Shown piece by piece: positions 1 through 9,259 of a stretch of DNA of 64,000 nucleotides. The translations under genes and the position numbers were made by a program. The notes beneath the pieces are model-generated. The model was not told where the DNA came from. It worked only from the letters and a program-made list of their open reading frames with translations, and made no database searches. This stretch comes from Brucellaceae bacterium (lineage in GTDB: Bacteria > Pseudomonadota > Alphaproteobacteria > Rhizobiales > Rhizobiaceae): assembly GCA_020637775.1 (NCBI GenBank), contig JACKJV010000001.1, forward strand, positions 558,001-622,000, read 5' to 3'. The first letter of the stretch is position 1. Each line of letters starts with the position of its first letter.

Positions 1-1
1 G

Positions 2-1531
2 GCTTCCAAGCGCACCGGCGTCCCGGTCAAGTGGACGGCCGACCGCACGGAAGCCTTCATGACGGATGCCCATGGCCGCGACCATGTCTCCAAGGTCAAG
101 ATGGCCTTCGACAAGGACAACCGCATCACCGGCCTGAAAGTCGAGACGGTGGCCAATCTGGGCGCCTACATGTCGCTCTTCTCGTCCTCGGTTCCGACCT
201 ATCTCTATGCCACGCTGCTGTCGGGCCAGTACGCGATCCCGGCCATCCACTGCAACGTCAAGACGGCCTATACCAACACCGTGCCGGTGGATGCCTATCG
301 CGGTGCCGGACGCCCCGAGGCGACCTACCTGCTGGAGCGCACGGTGGAGACGGCGGCGCGTGAACTGGGCGTCGATCCGGCCGAGCTTCGCCGCACCAAC
401 TTCATCCGTGAGTTCCCGTACCAGACGCCGGTCATCATGTGCTATGACACGGGCGATTTCGATGCCACGCTTGATGCCGCCATGGAAGCCATCGACTACA
501 AGGGTTTCGAGGCCCGCAAGGCGGAAAGTGCGAAGAACGGCAAGCTGCGCGGCATCGGCATGAGCTGCTACATCGAGGCCTGCGGCATCGCGCCGTCGGC
601 GGCGGTCGGCTCGCTCGGCGCCGGCGTCGGCCTGTGGGAATCGGCGGAAGTGCGTGTCAATGCCGTCGGCACGATCGAGGTGCTGACCGGCTCGCACAGC
701 CACGGCCAGGGCCACGAGACGACCTTCGCCCAGCTCGTCAACGAGCGCCTCGGCGTTCCGCTCGACAGCGTTTCCATCGTCCATGGCGACACCGACAAGG
801 TGCAGATGGGCATGGGCACCTACGGGTCGCGCTCCGGTGCCGTCGGCATGTCCGCCATCGTCAAGGCGCTCGACAAGGTCGAGAGCAAGGCCAAGAAGAT
901 CGCAGCCCACCTGCTGGAGGCGGACGAGGGCGACATCGTCATCGAGAACGGCGAATTGAAGGTCGCCGGAACGGACAAGTCCGTGCCGTGGTTCCAGATG
1001 GCGCTGGCCGCCTACACCGCGCACAACCTGCCGGAAGGGATGGAACCGGGCCTCAAGGAAACCGCCTTCTACGATCCGACCAACTTCACCTTCCCCGGCG
1101 GCTGCTACATCGCCGAGGTCGAGGTCGATCCGGAAACCGGCAAGACCGATGTCCTGCGCTTCGTCGCCGCCGACGACTTCGGCAACATCATCAATCCGAT
1201 GATCGTCGAGGGGCAGGTGCATGGCGGGCTTACCCAGGGCATCGGACAGGCATTGCTGGAAGGCGTGGTCTATGACGAGAGCGGCCAGCTTCTGACCGCC
1301 TCCTACCAGGACTACTGCATGCCGCGCGCCGATGACGTGCCCTCCTTCGAGGTCTCGCACCACATCACCCCGTGCCCGGGCAATCCGCTCGGCATCAAGG
1401 GCTGTGGCGAGGCGGGCGCCATCGGTTCGCCGCCGGCCATCATGAACGCGATCACCAATGCGATCGGCAACAACAACCTGACCATGCCGGCAACGCCGCA
1501 AAAGGTCTGGGCCGCGAACAACGCCAAGTGA
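2..1531 (+). CDS. coxL: Carbon-monoxide-dehydrogenase-like large (molybdopterin) subunit, 5' end cut by window
   Basis: The frame is open from base 2, so the N-terminus lies outside the window. The protein belongs to the xanthine oxidase / CO dehydrogenase large-subunit family, which binds molybdopterin-cytosine-dinucleotide and oxidises small substrates in the cytoplasm. The active-site loop at bases 293-313 reads AYRGAGR, the signature of form II enzymes; form I (true CO oxidisers) has AYxCSFR. The cofactor motif GQGHETTF and the catalytic-glutamate motif [11 protein letters not shown] near the C-terminus are intact. coxM follows 85 bases downstream; S-L-M is the usual form II order, so the small 2Fe-2S subunit gene is probably just upstream of the window. 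The physiological substrate of form II enzymes is often not CO, so the name marks family, not function. Confidence 0.9.
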   Translation, partial: ASKRTGVPVKWTADRTEAFMTDAHGRDHVSKVKMAFDKDNRITGLKVETVANLGAYMSLFSSSVPTYLYATLLSGQYAIPAIHCNVKTAYTNTVPVDAYRGAGRPEATYLLERTVETAARELGVDPAELRRTNFIREFPYQTPVIMCYDTGDFDATLDAAMEAIDYKGFEARKAESAKNGKLRGIGMSCYIEACGIAPSAAVGSLGAGVGLWESAEVRVNAVGTIEVLTGSHSHGQGHETTFAQLVNERLGVPLDSVSIVHGDTDKVQMGMGTYGSRSGAVGMSAIVKALDKVESKAKKIAAHLLEADEGDIVIENGELKVAGTDKSVPWFQMALAAYTAHNLPEGMEPGLKETAFYDPTNFTFPGGCYIAEVEVDPETGKTDVLRFVAADDFGNIINPMIVEGQVHGGLTQGIGQALLEGVVYDESGQLLTASYQDYCMPRADDVPSFEVSHHITPCPGNPLGIKGCGEAGAIGSPPAIMNAITNAIGNNNLTMPATPQKVWAANNAK

Positions 1532-1616
1532 TCGGAGCGGGAAGGAGCCTCCGCGCCGGCCTGGCCGGGCGCGGGGGCGGCCGCCCGCATGATGCAGTCA
1601 GAAGGACAAGACATCC

Positions 1617-2411
1617 ATGTACAACACCACCTATCATCGCGCCTCATCGGCTGACGAAGCCGCAAAACTGGCCGGTTCCGCAGCCGAAGCAAAATATGTC
1701 GCCGGCGGACAGACGCTCATCCCGGCCATGAAGACGCGCCTCGCCGCGCCGGAAAACCTCATCGACCTGCGCCATGCGGGCATGGCGGGCATTTCGCAGG
1801 ACGGGGACACGCTGACCATCGGCGCCACCACCACGCATGCGGAAGTGGCCGGCTCCGAGACCGTGAAAAAGGCCTGCCCCGGCCTTGCCAGCCTCGCCTC
1901 CCACATCGGCGATCCGCATGTGCGCCACATGGGCACGATCGGCGGTTCCATTGCCAACAACGATCCGGCCGCGGACTATCCCTCGGCCATGGTGGCGCTC
2001 GGCGCGACCATCGTCACCGACAAGCGCGAGATCGCCGCTGACGACTTCTTCACCGGCCTCTTCGAGACGGCGCTGGAAGAGGGCGAACTCGTCAAGGCGG
2101 TCAAGGTGCCGGCCTGTGCCGCCTCCAGCTATGCCAAGTTCCCGAACCCGGCTTCGCGCTACGCCATGACCGGCGTTTTCGTCGCACGGCATGGCGACGG
2201 CGTTCGCGTCGCGGTCACCGGCGCCGGCTCCGACGGCGTCTTCCGCTGGAGCGAGGCCGAACAGGCGCTGTCGTCGAATTTCTCGGCCGACGCCGTCTCC
2301 GGCCTCAAGGCCGATGCCGCGGGGCTGATGAGCGACATCCATGCTTCGGCCGACTATCGCGCCAATCTCGTGGCGGTCATGACGGCCCGTGCGGTGCGCG
2401 CCATCGCCTGA
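1617..2411 (+). CDS. coxM: Carbon-monoxide-dehydrogenase-like medium (FAD) subunit
   Basis: 264-residue FAD-binding subunit of a molybdenum hydroxylase. It carries electrons from the Fe-S small subunit to an acceptor. The two FAD pyrophosphate-binding motifs of the family are present: AGGQTLIP at residues 29-36 and TIGGSIANNDPAADYP at 107-122. Length is slightly below the usual 270-290. It lies 85 bases after coxL on the same strand and is followed by a clear terminator at 2437-2472, so it is the last gene of the cox operon. Confidence 0.93.
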   Translation: MYNTTYHRASSADEAAKLAGSAAEAKYVAGGQTLIPAMKTRLAAPENLIDLRHAGMAGISQDGDTLTIGATTTHAEVAGSETVKKACPGLASLASHIGDPHVRHMGTIGGSIANNDPAADYPSAMVALGATIVTDKREIAADDFFTGLFETALEEGELVKAVKVPACAASSYAKFPNPASRYAMTGVFVARHGDGVRVAVTGAGSDGVFRWSEAEQALSSNFSADAVSGLKADAAGLMSDIHASADYRANLVAVMTARAVRAIA

Positions 2412-2436
2412 ACCGGGACCAGGCTGACTGAAGCGG

Positions 2437-2472
2437 AGCGGCGGTGCCATCGGGCGCCGCCGCTTTTCTTTT
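2437..2472 (+). terminator. Rho-independent terminator after coxM
   Basis: Perfect 8-base-pair stem (2437-2444 AGCGGCGG with 2457-2464 CCGCCGCT), a 12-base loop, and then TTTCTTTT on the plus strand. It lies 25 bases after the coxM stop and ends the cox operon. Confidence 0.8.
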
Positions 2473-2540
2473 GCATGAACGAATCCCCCTGCCCGGCGTT
2501 GATCCGGTGATCCCACCAACGGCAGATGGAGGTTGAAGTC

Positions 2541-2915
2541 ATGCCGCTGTTCGACAAGGGGCCTGCGCTGGCCGAGAATGCCGCTGTCGGCGGCGATGGC
2601 GACACGCCGGGCATCGCCCAGGACATCACGCTGGACGATATCCGCGCCGTTGCCTTTTCCGACGAACCGCTCGAAACGCGCCGCGAGGAACTGAAACGGA
2701 TTCGCGAAGCCCTGCAAGCGCGCGAACCCGGCGACCGCGGTCACGAGTTCGATGTGCTTCTGTCGGAGCTGGACCGGATCGCGGCCGAACTGGATCCTGG
2801 CCTGCCGGGCGTGGCCGGCGATGGCGAAACCGGCATGGACCCGCAGGAGCGCTTCGACGCGATGGCGCCTGACGAGGTGGAAGACTTTGCCCGCCGCAAG
2901 AGCGGTGAGGGGTGA
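2541..2915 (+). CDS. Small acidic hypothetical protein
   Basis: 124 residues, rich in Asp and Glu, with no signal peptide or membrane segment; I do not recognise the family. The start at 2541 is chosen because GGAGG (2528-2532) sits 8 bases before it, while an in-frame ATG at 2526 has no ribosome-binding site. The middle part (residues about 25-90) has heptad-like Leu/Ile spacing and is probably helical. The gene is followed 4 bases later by the Rho-N-like gene at 2920, so the two are likely co-transcribed. Confidence 0.65.
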   Translation: MPLFDKGPALAENAAVGGDGDTPGIAQDITLDDIRAVAFSDEPLETRREELKRIREALQAREPGDRGHEFDVLLSELDRIAAELDPGLPGVAGDGETGMDPQERFDAMAPDEVEDFARRKSGEG

Positions 2916-2919
2916 CAGG

Positions 2920-3180
2920 ATGGTAAAAGATCACGGACCCGCCGTCAAGGACGACAAGGCCTATGAAGACCTTCGCGGCAAGGGCTATTCGAAATCGAAG
3001 GCCGCCGCCATCGCCAATGCCAAGGCAAACCCTTCCATGCATCCCTCGAGGAAGGGCGGCAAGGCGCCGCCCTACGAGGACTGGACGAAAGACGATCTTT
3101 ACGCCCGGGCGCGGGAACTGGACATCGCGGGCCGGTCTTCCATGAGCAAGGCTCAATTGATCGACGCCCTGCGCGGATAG
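2920..3180 (+). CDS. Small basic protein with Rho-N/SAP-like C-terminal domain
   Basis: 86 residues. The N-terminal half is Lys/Ala-rich and contains a KGYSKSKAAAIANA segment, a pattern seen in ChaB/DUF7218-type small stress proteins. The C-terminal half (about residues 48-86, from YEDWTKDDLYARARELDI to SMSKAQLIDALRG) matches the helix-extended-helix of Rho N-terminal/SAP-like nucleic-acid-binding domains. GAGGGG at 2907-2912 gives a good ribosome-binding site 7 bases before the ATG and overlaps the end of the preceding gene. The role is unknown; binding to nucleic acid is an inference from the C-terminal fold. Confidence 0.75.
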   Translation: MVKDHGPAVKDDKAYEDLRGKGYSKSKAAAIANAKANPSMHPSRKGGKAPPYEDWTKDDLYARARELDIAGRSSMSKAQLIDALRG

Positions 3181-3241
3181 CGTGGTTGCGCCGGTTCTCC
3201 ATGCTCTGCGTCAGGAGCAGCCTGGCGCTGCGGACATCGCC

Positions 3242-6178
3242 TCAGTGCGCCTCGTCCCAGTTCCTTGCCGCGCGCGCGTCGACCTGCAGCGGCACGGACA
3301 GATCGACTGCGGGGAAGGCAGCGTTTTCCATCACGTCGCGGACGATGGCGATGGTGTCACCGGCGGCCGCTTCCTCGACCTCGAAAATCAGTTCGTCATG
3401 CACCTGAAGCAGCATGCGCGCCGGTGATCCGGCCTTCTCCAGTGCCGGCTCCATGCGCACCATGGCGCGGCGGATGATGTCGGCGGCCGACCCCTGGATC
3501 GGCGCGTTGATCGCCGCGCGCTCGTTGAAGGCGCGCATGGAGGGGTTGGAAGCCTTGATGTCGGGATAATGCGCCCGCCGCCCGAAGATCGTTTCCACAT
3601 AGCCGTGTTCGCGCGCAAAGGCCTTGGTCGCCTCCATGTAGTCGCGAATGCCGGGAAAGCGCGTGAAATAGGTCTTGATGTAGTCGGATGCCTCGCCGCG
3701 CTCGATGCCAAGCTGGTTGGCCAGACCGAAGGCCGAAATGCCGTAGATGATGCCGAAATTGATCGCCTTGGCACGCCGGCGTACCTCGCCCGGCATCCCT
3801 TCCACGGGCACGCCGAACATTTCGGACGCCGTCATGGCATGGATGTCCATGCCCTCGGCGAAGGCTTTCTTCAGTTGCGGAATGTCGGCAACGTGGGCCA
3901 GCACGCGCAGTTCGATCTGGCTGTAATCGGCAGAGACCAGCACATTGCCCTTTTCGGGAATGAAGGCGGTGCGAATTTTCCGTCCCTCGGCGGTGCGTAC
4001 CGGGATGTTCTGCAGGTTCGGCTCCGAGGAGGACAGCCGCCCCGTCGTGGTCGATGCAAGGGCATAGGAGGTATGAACCCGCCCGGTCTCCGGATGGATG
4101 TAGCCGGGCAGGGCGTCGGTATAGGTGGATTTCAGCTTGGTGAGCTGGCGCCAGTCAACGATCTTGCGGGGCAGTTCATGGCCTTCCGCCGCCAGGTCCT
4201 CCAGCACCTGCGCCGTGGTCGACCACTGGCCGGATTTCGTCTTCTTGCCGCCGGGCAGGCCCATCTTGCCGAACAGGATGTCGCCAAGCTGTTTGGGCGA
4301 ACCGGGGTTGAAATCCTCGCCAGCCAGCGCGCCGATCTCGGCTTCCAGCGCCGCGGCCGATTGCGCCAGTTCGCCGGAAAGCCGGGACAGGATCTGCCGG
4401 TCCACCGAGACGCCGCGCTGTTCCATGCGCGCCAGCACATGCACCAGTGGCCGCTCCAGCCGCTCGTAGACCGATACCAGGCCTTCGGCCGCAAGGCGCG
4501 GCTTGAGCACCTGCCACAGCCTGAGCGTGACGTCGGCATCCTCGGCCGCATAGGCCGTGGCCTTGTCGATGGCGACCAGGTCGAAGGTGACGGCGGATTT
4601 GCCCGAACCGGCAACGTCCTTGTAGGCGATGGGCGTATGGCCGAGCCAGCGTTCGGCCAGCGCATCCATGCCGTGCCCGCCCTTGCCGGCATCCAGCACA
4701 TAGGAGATCAGCATCGTGTCGTCGAGGCTGACCACGTCGATGCCGAGCCGGTGCAGCACAACGAGATCGTATTTGAGATTCTGCGCGATCTTGAGGACGG
4801 AGGCGTCCTCCATCAGCCCTTTCAATGCCGCCAGCGCCTGCATTGCGTCGATCTGGCCTTCGGCAAGCCCGCCTCCCAGCAGGTCGTCATTGCCGGTGCG
4901 ATGCTTCAGTGGCACATAAGCCGCCTTGCCGGGCGCCAGTGCCAGCGAGAAGCCGACAAGTTCCGCCAGCATCGGATCGAGCGCGGTTGTCTCGGTATCG
5001 ACGGCCACAAGCCCCTGTTCGCGCGCAGCGGCGATCCAGGCATCGAGCGTGGCCATGTCGCGGATCGTCTCATAGGCCGTCGTGTCGATGCCGGCTGCCG
5101 CGAAGCCTTCCGCCCGCATCGCCGCGAGCGCTGCCGGCGTTGCATTGCCACCGCCCGGCCCGCTTGCGGAACCGTCTGTCCCGGCGCCGGCAGCATTCGT
5201 GGCCGGAACGCCCGGCTCCAGATCGGGGCCGTGCGCGTCGGCGCCCCATTCCGCATCCACATGGGCGGGATCCACGGCAGCGGCATCCGCGCCGGTCTCC
5301 TCCGCCACGCGCCGCGTCAGCGAGGTGAACTCCATGGCCTTGAGAAAGGCGATCAGCTTCGGTCCGTCCGGGTCATCCAATGCCAGCGTATCAAGCGGAT
5401 TGAGATCCGGCACATCGTTCTTCAGCCGCACCAATTCGCGCGACAGCCGCGCCTTGTCGGCATGGGCGATGATGTTTTCACGCCGCTTGGCCTGCTTGAT
5501 CTCGCCCGCACGCGCCAGCAGCGTATCGAGATCGCCATAGGTATCGAGCAATTGCGCGGCGGTCTTGGGTCCGATACCCGGCACGCCGGGGATGTTGTCA
5601 ACGGAATCCCCGGTCAGCGCCTGCAGGTCGACCATCTTTTCCGGACCGACACCCCATTTCTCGATCACCTCCGGCACACCGATCTGGCGGTCCTTCATCG
5701 GGTCGTACATCGACACCCGGCCATTGACGAGCTGCATCAGGTCCTTGTCCGACGAGATGATGGTGGCGTCGCCGCCGGCTTCCGCCGCGAGCCTGGCGTA
5801 GGTGGCGATGATGTCGTCGGCCTCGTAGCCCTCCCTCTCGATGCAGGGCAGGCCGAAGGCCCGCGTCGCCTGGCGGATCAGCCCGAATTGCGGCACCAGG
5901 TCCTCCGGCGGGGCGGAGCGGTTGGCCTTGTATTCGTCGTAAAGGTCATTGCGGAAGGTCTTGGACGAATAGTCGAAGATCACCGCGAAATGCGTCGGCG
6001 TGACGCCCACATCGGTGTCGCGCGCCTGTTTCAGCAGCTTCCACAGCATGTTGCAGAAGCCGGACACCGCGCCCACCGGCAGCCCGTCGGACTTGCGGGT
6101 CAGCGGCGGCAGGGCATGATAGGCGCGGAAGATGTAGGCCGAGCCGTCGACGAGGAAGAGATGATCACCGTTTTTCAT
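3242..6178 (-). CDS. polA: DNA polymerase I
   Basis: 978 residues with three domains in the usual order. The N-terminal 5'-3' exonuclease (about 1-290) has the VDGSAYIFRAYHA opening and the DNIPGVPGIGPKTA helix-hairpin-helix. The proofreading exonuclease domain begins with DTETT near residue 390, so its metal-binding acids are kept. The polymerase domain has motif A SADYSQIELR (about 745), the O-helix RRRAKAINFGIIYG (about 800) and motif C VHDELIFEV (about 922). An Ala/Gly-rich linker of about 50 residues separates the first two domains. It fills RNA-primer gaps and serves excision repair. The gene stands alone on the minus strand, divergent from the gene at 6373. Confidence 0.97.
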   Translation of the reverse strand: MKNGDHLFLVDGSAYIFRAYHALPPLTRKSDGLPVGAVSGFCNMLWKLLKQARDTDVGVTPTHFAVIFDYSSKTFRNDLYDEYKANRSAPPEDLVPQFGLIRQATRAFGLPCIEREGYEADDIIATYARLAAEAGGDATIISSDKDLMQLVNGRVSMYDPMKDRQIGVPEVIEKWGVGPEKMVDLQALTGDSVDNIPGVPGIGPKTAAQLLDTYGDLDTLLARAGEIKQAKRRENIIAHADKARLSRELVRLKNDVPDLNPLDTLALDDPDGPKLIAFLKAMEFTSLTRRVAEETGADAAAVDPAHVDAEWGADAHGPDLEPGVPATNAAGAGTDGSASGPGGGNATPAALAAMRAEGFAAAGIDTTAYETIRDMATLDAWIAAAREQGLVAVDTETTALDPMLAELVGFSLALAPGKAAYVPLKHRTGNDDLLGGGLAEGQIDAMQALAALKGLMEDASVLKIAQNLKYDLVVLHRLGIDVVSLDDTMLISYVLDAGKGGHGMDALAERWLGHTPIAYKDVAGSGKSAVTFDLVAIDKATAYAAEDADVTLRLWQVLKPRLAAEGLVSVYERLERPLVHVLARMEQRGVSVDRQILSRLSGELAQSAAALEAEIGALAGEDFNPGSPKQLGDILFGKMGLPGGKKTKSGQWSTTAQVLEDLAAEGHELPRKIVDWRQLTKLKSTYTDALPGYIHPETGRVHTSYALASTTTGRLSSSEPNLQNIPVRTAEGRKIRTAFIPEKGNVLVSADYSQIELRVLAHVADIPQLKKAFAEGMDIHAMTASEMFGVPVEGMPGEVRRRAKAINFGIIYGISAFGLANQLGIERGEASDYIKTYFTRFPGIRDYMEATKAFAREHGYVETIFGRRAHYPDIKASNPSMRAFNERAAINAPIQGSAADIIRRAMVRMEPALEKAGSPARMLLQVHDELIFEVEEAAAGDTIAIVRDVMENAAFPAVDLSVPLQVDARAARNWDEAH

Positions 6179-6372
6179 GGCTCACACGATTAAGCGCAAA
6201 CGCCGCCGAGGTCCATTGGCAAGACCGGGTTCAGGGCGCGCCGGCGGGGGTATTGTCAGCCTTTTGTCATCTTGCCGGGAGCACCCTGGTCGCGATTTTC
6301 GACGCCGGTCAGGACCCGGGCCTCCCATGCCCCTGTTTTTCCGGCATCTTACCTGATTGACAAGGGGGTTCC

Positions 6373-6837
6373 ATGCTACCGATCCAGCACATTCATCCTA
6401 TCGTCGTGCATTTTCCCATCGTCTTCTTCCTCACGCTGGCGTTTGTCGACATCGTGGCCCTTGCCATGGGGTATTCGGTGACGGGCCGCTCGGCGACAGG
6501 CAATCTCGCCACCGGACTGGCCGTCGCTGCGGGAACCTTTGCGATTCTGGCCGCCATGTTCGGCGACGCGGCCCTTGAATTCGCCGAGGCGAATGGATTT
6601 TCCAGCCAGATTGCCGAGATCCACGAAGGGTTGGGCGAGACGACCGCTGCTGTCCTCGCCGTCTGGGCGCTGATCCGCCTGTTCGTCTGGTGGCGCGACA
6701 AGCGCTTGGCCGGCGGGATCGGCTGGGGATTTGCAGCCCTGGAAGTCGCCGGCTGCGCGCTTGTTGTTGCGACGGCCTATTATGGCGGGCAACTGGTCTA
6801 CACGCTTGGTGTCAACGTGGCGCACGCCGCGCAATAG
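6373..6837 (+). CDS. DUF2231 four-helix membrane protein
   Basis: 154 residues with four predicted membrane helices (about 12-32, 45-68, 93-112 and 122-143). The opening IQHIHPIVVHFPIVFF, with histidines next to the first helix, is the signature of DUF2231 proteins; histidines in such positions often bind metal or heme, but no function is established. AAGGGGG about 6 bases upstream supports the start. The gene is isolated: polA is divergent and a strong terminator follows at 6886-6931. Confidence 0.8.
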   Translation: MLPIQHIHPIVVHFPIVFFLTLAFVDIVALAMGYSVTGRSATGNLATGLAVAAGTFAILAAMFGDAALEFAEANGFSSQIAEIHEGLGETTAAVLAVWALIRLFVWWRDKRLAGGIGWGFAALEVAGCALVVATAYYGGQLVYTLGVNVAHAAQ

Positions 6838-6885
6838 AACCCCTCTCTCCCGCCGGATCGGCTTGTAAGGGCCGGTCCGGAAAGC

Positions 6886-6931
6886 AAGCCTTGCCAGGCC
6901 CTGGTGGCGGCCTGTGCAAGGCTTTTTCTTT
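6886..6931 (+). terminator. Rho-independent terminator after the DUF2231 gene
   Basis: A long hairpin: arms 6886-6900 and 6909-6924 pair over 15 base pairs with a single bulged T at 6915 and an 8-base loop. It is followed by TTTCTTT. It sits 49 bases after the stop at 6837. Confidence 0.8.
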
Positions 6932-7227
6932 CGCCGGTCACCCGCCCTTTCGTCAGCGGCGATTGCCTGCGCGAGCCTTGCCTTTGCCTGCTTCATGCTC
7001 ATTCTGTTCATCGTGCCGGACAAGTCGGTTTCGGACATGCAGGTTCATTTCTGATCGAGCCTGCTCATCATGGCCGCCATGCGGGGCGTGATCGATCTCG
7101 TCACGCGCGGGCGCTGGATGGAAAGGTGGCGTGTCATCGGCGTGGATGAATGGCCCGTCCCCCGCCTGATCCGGATGAACGGGTGGCAGTCCCAATCCCC
7201 CTCTCCGGGCTGCCGCTGTTTTCAAAA

Positions 7228-7270
7228 GGCCGCCGTGGTTCCCCCCTCCACCACGGCGGCCAGTTTGTTT
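7228..7270 (+). terminator. Strong hairpin terminator, probably bidirectional, without an assigned gene
   Basis: Perfect 12-base-pair stem (GGCCGCCGTGGT at 7228-7239, ACCACGGCGGCC at 7250-7261) with a 10-base loop. The plus strand continues with AGTTTGTTT and the minus strand continues with TTTTGAAAA, so it could stop transcripts in both directions. It lies between a terminated gene (6837) and the M20 peptidase start (7359). Confidence 0.7.
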
Positions 7271-7358
7271 CCGGTAACCTGTTTTTCCGGCGCATCTTTC
7301 CCAGCGCATTCGCAACGTCTAACCTGCATCCCTGTGCAGAATGATTTGCGAGGACCTG

Positions 7359-8750
7359 ATGAGTGACATTGCCCCCGTGCTCGATGCGATCGACGCCCGG
7401 CTTGACGATTCCGTCGAACACCTGTTCGACCTGATCCGCATTCCCTCCATTTCCACCGACCCGGCATACAGGGACGAATGCCGCCGCGCCGCCGAATGGC
7501 TGGCCGGCGACCTGCGCTCCATCGGTTTCGACGCCTCAGTACGCGATACCAGCGGGCATCCCATGGTCGTCGCGCATCATGACGGCGCCACGCCGGATGC
7601 CCCGCATGTGCTGTTCTACGGCCACTACGATGTGCAGCCGGTCGACCCGCTCGAACTGTGGGAAAGCGGCCCCTTCGAGCCGTCCATCGCGGCACGCAAC
7701 GGGCGCAGGGTCATCACCGGGCGTGGCGCCGCCGACGACAAGGGCCAGCTCATGACGTTCGTGGAAGCCTGCCGTGCCTACAAGGCCGTTCATGGCGCCC
7801 TGCCCTGCCGCGTTTCCATCCTGTTCGAGGGCGAGGAGGAATCCGGGTCGCCCTCGCTCAAACCGTTTCTCGAAGCCAATGCGGACGAGTTGAAAGCCGA
7901 TTTCGCCCTCGTCTGCGACACCAACATGTGGGATCCGCAGACGCCGGCCATTTCCGCCGGGCTGCGCGGGCTGGTCGGCGAACAGATCACGGTGAAGGCG
8001 GCCAGCCGCGACCTGCATTCCGGCTACTACGGTGGCGCGGCCGCAAACCCGATCCACATCCTCACCCGTATCCTGGCGGATCTGCACGATGCGGCGGGCC
8101 GAATCACCATTCCGGGCTTCTATGACGGTGTGAACGAGACACCGCCCGACATTCTGGACATGTGGAACGGGCTGAACCGGACCCCGGAGAGCTTCCTCGG
8201 CGAGGTGGGCCTTTCTGAACCGGCCGGCGAGACCGGCCGCACCCTGCTGGAGATGATCTGGGCGCGCCCGACGGCGGAGGTCAACGGTATCTGGGGCGGC
8301 TATACGGGCGAGGGCTTCAAGACCGTGATCCCGGCCGAGGCCTCGGCCAAGGTTTCCTTCCGGCTGGTGCACGAACAGGACCCTGTTGCCATCCGCACCG
8401 CCTTCCGCGATTTCGTGCGCGCGCGCATTCCCGCCGACTGCTCGGTGGAATTCGAGGAGCATGGCGGCTCCCCGGCCATCCAGTTGCCTTACGATTCGCC
8501 GCTTCTGAACACGGCGCGCGGCGCCCTGTCGGACGAATGGGAGACAAATGCGCTGATGATCGCCATGGGTGGCTCCATTCCCATCGTCGGCGATTTCCAG
8601 CGCATGCTTGGTATGGAATCGCTGCTCGTCGGCTTCGGCCTCGGCGACGACCAGATCCACTCGCCCAACGAGAAATACGAACTGACCTCGTTCCACAAGG
8701 GCCAGCGCTCCTGGGCACGCATTCTCGACGCGCTGGCGCAAGGCAGGTGA
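7359..8750 (+). CDS. M20 family metallopeptidase (dipeptidase-like)
   Basis: 463 residues, a cytoplasmic zinc-dependent M20/M25/M40 hydrolase. The metal-binding motifs are intact: YGHYDVQPVDP (His and Asp, about residues 88-98), GRGAADDKGQ with its bridging Asp, and EGEEESGSPS with the Glu-Glu pair. The dimerisation domain follows (about 190-320). Family members of this length cleave dipeptides or acylated amino acids; the substrate cannot be read here. The start at 7359 matches the family N-terminus (MSDIAPVLDAIDA) and follows GAGGA at 7350-7354; an in-frame ATG at 7341 lacks these. A GNAT gene follows after 4 bases. Confidence 0.92.
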   Translation: MSDIAPVLDAIDARLDDSVEHLFDLIRIPSISTDPAYRDECRRAAEWLAGDLRSIGFDASVRDTSGHPMVVAHHDGATPDAPHVLFYGHYDVQPVDPLELWESGPFEPSIAARNGRRVITGRGAADDKGQLMTFVEACRAYKAVHGALPCRVSILFEGEEESGSPSLKPFLEANADELKADFALVCDTNMWDPQTPAISAGLRGLVGEQITVKAASRDLHSGYYGGAAANPIHILTRILADLHDAAGRITIPGFYDGVNETPPDILDMWNGLNRTPESFLGEVGLSEPAGETGRTLLEMIWARPTAEVNGIWGGYTGEGFKTVIPAEASAKVSFRLVHEQDPVAIRTAFRDFVRARIPADCSVEFEEHGGSPAIQLPYDSPLLNTARGALSDEWETNALMIAMGGSIPIVGDFQRMLGMESLLVGFGLGDDQIHSPNEKYELTSFHKGQRSWARILDALAQGR

Positions 8751-8754
8751 TGCA

Positions 8755-9243
8755 ATGAGCGCGTCCGACAGGAAGGTCCATGTGCGCCTTGCCCGCGACG
8801 GGGATGCGCAAGCAGTGCTGGAATTGCAGGACGCGCTTTTCCCTGACGACCCGAACAGGCTGTCACCCGGACAGCTTGCCCGGCCTGGCGGCGACAGGCG
8901 CATTCTCGTGCTGGTCGCGGAGCTGGAGGACCGTGTGGCGGGTTTCCTGGTGTTGCGGGACCGCTCCGCCCGGCTGTGGACCAGCGTGGATTTCGTCGGG
9001 ACGGCCGCCTGGGCAGCAGGCAAGGGCGTGGGCGGCGCGCTGGTGCGCGCAGCCTGCCGCTTCGCGCCCCGCCCCGTGCTCCGCCTGTTCGTGCGCCCTT
9101 CCAACGCACCCGCACGCGCCCTTTACGCGCGCCAGGGTTTCCGCCATACCGCGACACGCAAGAGAAACTATGCCGATGGCGAGGACGCGATGGTCATGAT
9201 GAAATGGCTCGGGCCGCGCTTCCTGCGCCGAAAGGGCAAGTGA
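8755..9243 (+). CDS. GNAT family N-acetyltransferase
   Basis: 162 residues with one GNAT fold. The acetyl-CoA loop shows as GKGVGGALVRAA (about residues 85-96), and the C-terminal strand as LYARQGFRHTATRKRNYADGED, where many family members have a substrate-contacting Tyr. The substrate is unknown. It starts 4 bases after the M20 peptidase stop and 16 bases before the RNase D gene, so the three genes are probably one transcript. Confidence 0.88.
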   Translation: MSASDRKVHVRLARDGDAQAVLELQDALFPDDPNRLSPGQLARPGGDRRILVLVAELEDRVAGFLVLRDRSARLWTSVDFVGTAAWAAGKGVGGALVRAACRFAPRPVLRLFVRPSNAPARALYARQGFRHTATRKRNYADGEDAMVMMKWLGPRFLRRKGK

Positions 9244-9259
9244 ACGGGATAATCACGCC

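Larger units (their letters stand above)
6838..7358. other. 521-base intergenic region with two terminators and no convincing gene
   Basis: This stretch contains the terminator of the DUF2231 gene (6886-6931) and a second strong hairpin (7228-7261) with no gene in front of it. Reading frames between them are short or run through the hairpins. The interval 6932-7227 could hold a small RNA ending at the second terminator, but no promoter could be picked out by eye. Confidence 0.5.

Noticed and set aside
3569..6193. An 874-codon open frame on plus, antisense to polA.
   Set aside because: polA is confirmed by all its motifs. The antisense product is Arg/Gly/His-rich without any known fold and comes from codon bias.
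6914..7054. Small hydrophobic frame (ending in LFIVPDKSVSDMQVHF) that looked like a membrane peptide.
   Set aside because: Its only upstream start (GTG 6914) lies inside the strong terminator of the DUF2231 gene and has no ribosome-binding site; the later ATG leaves just 19 residues.
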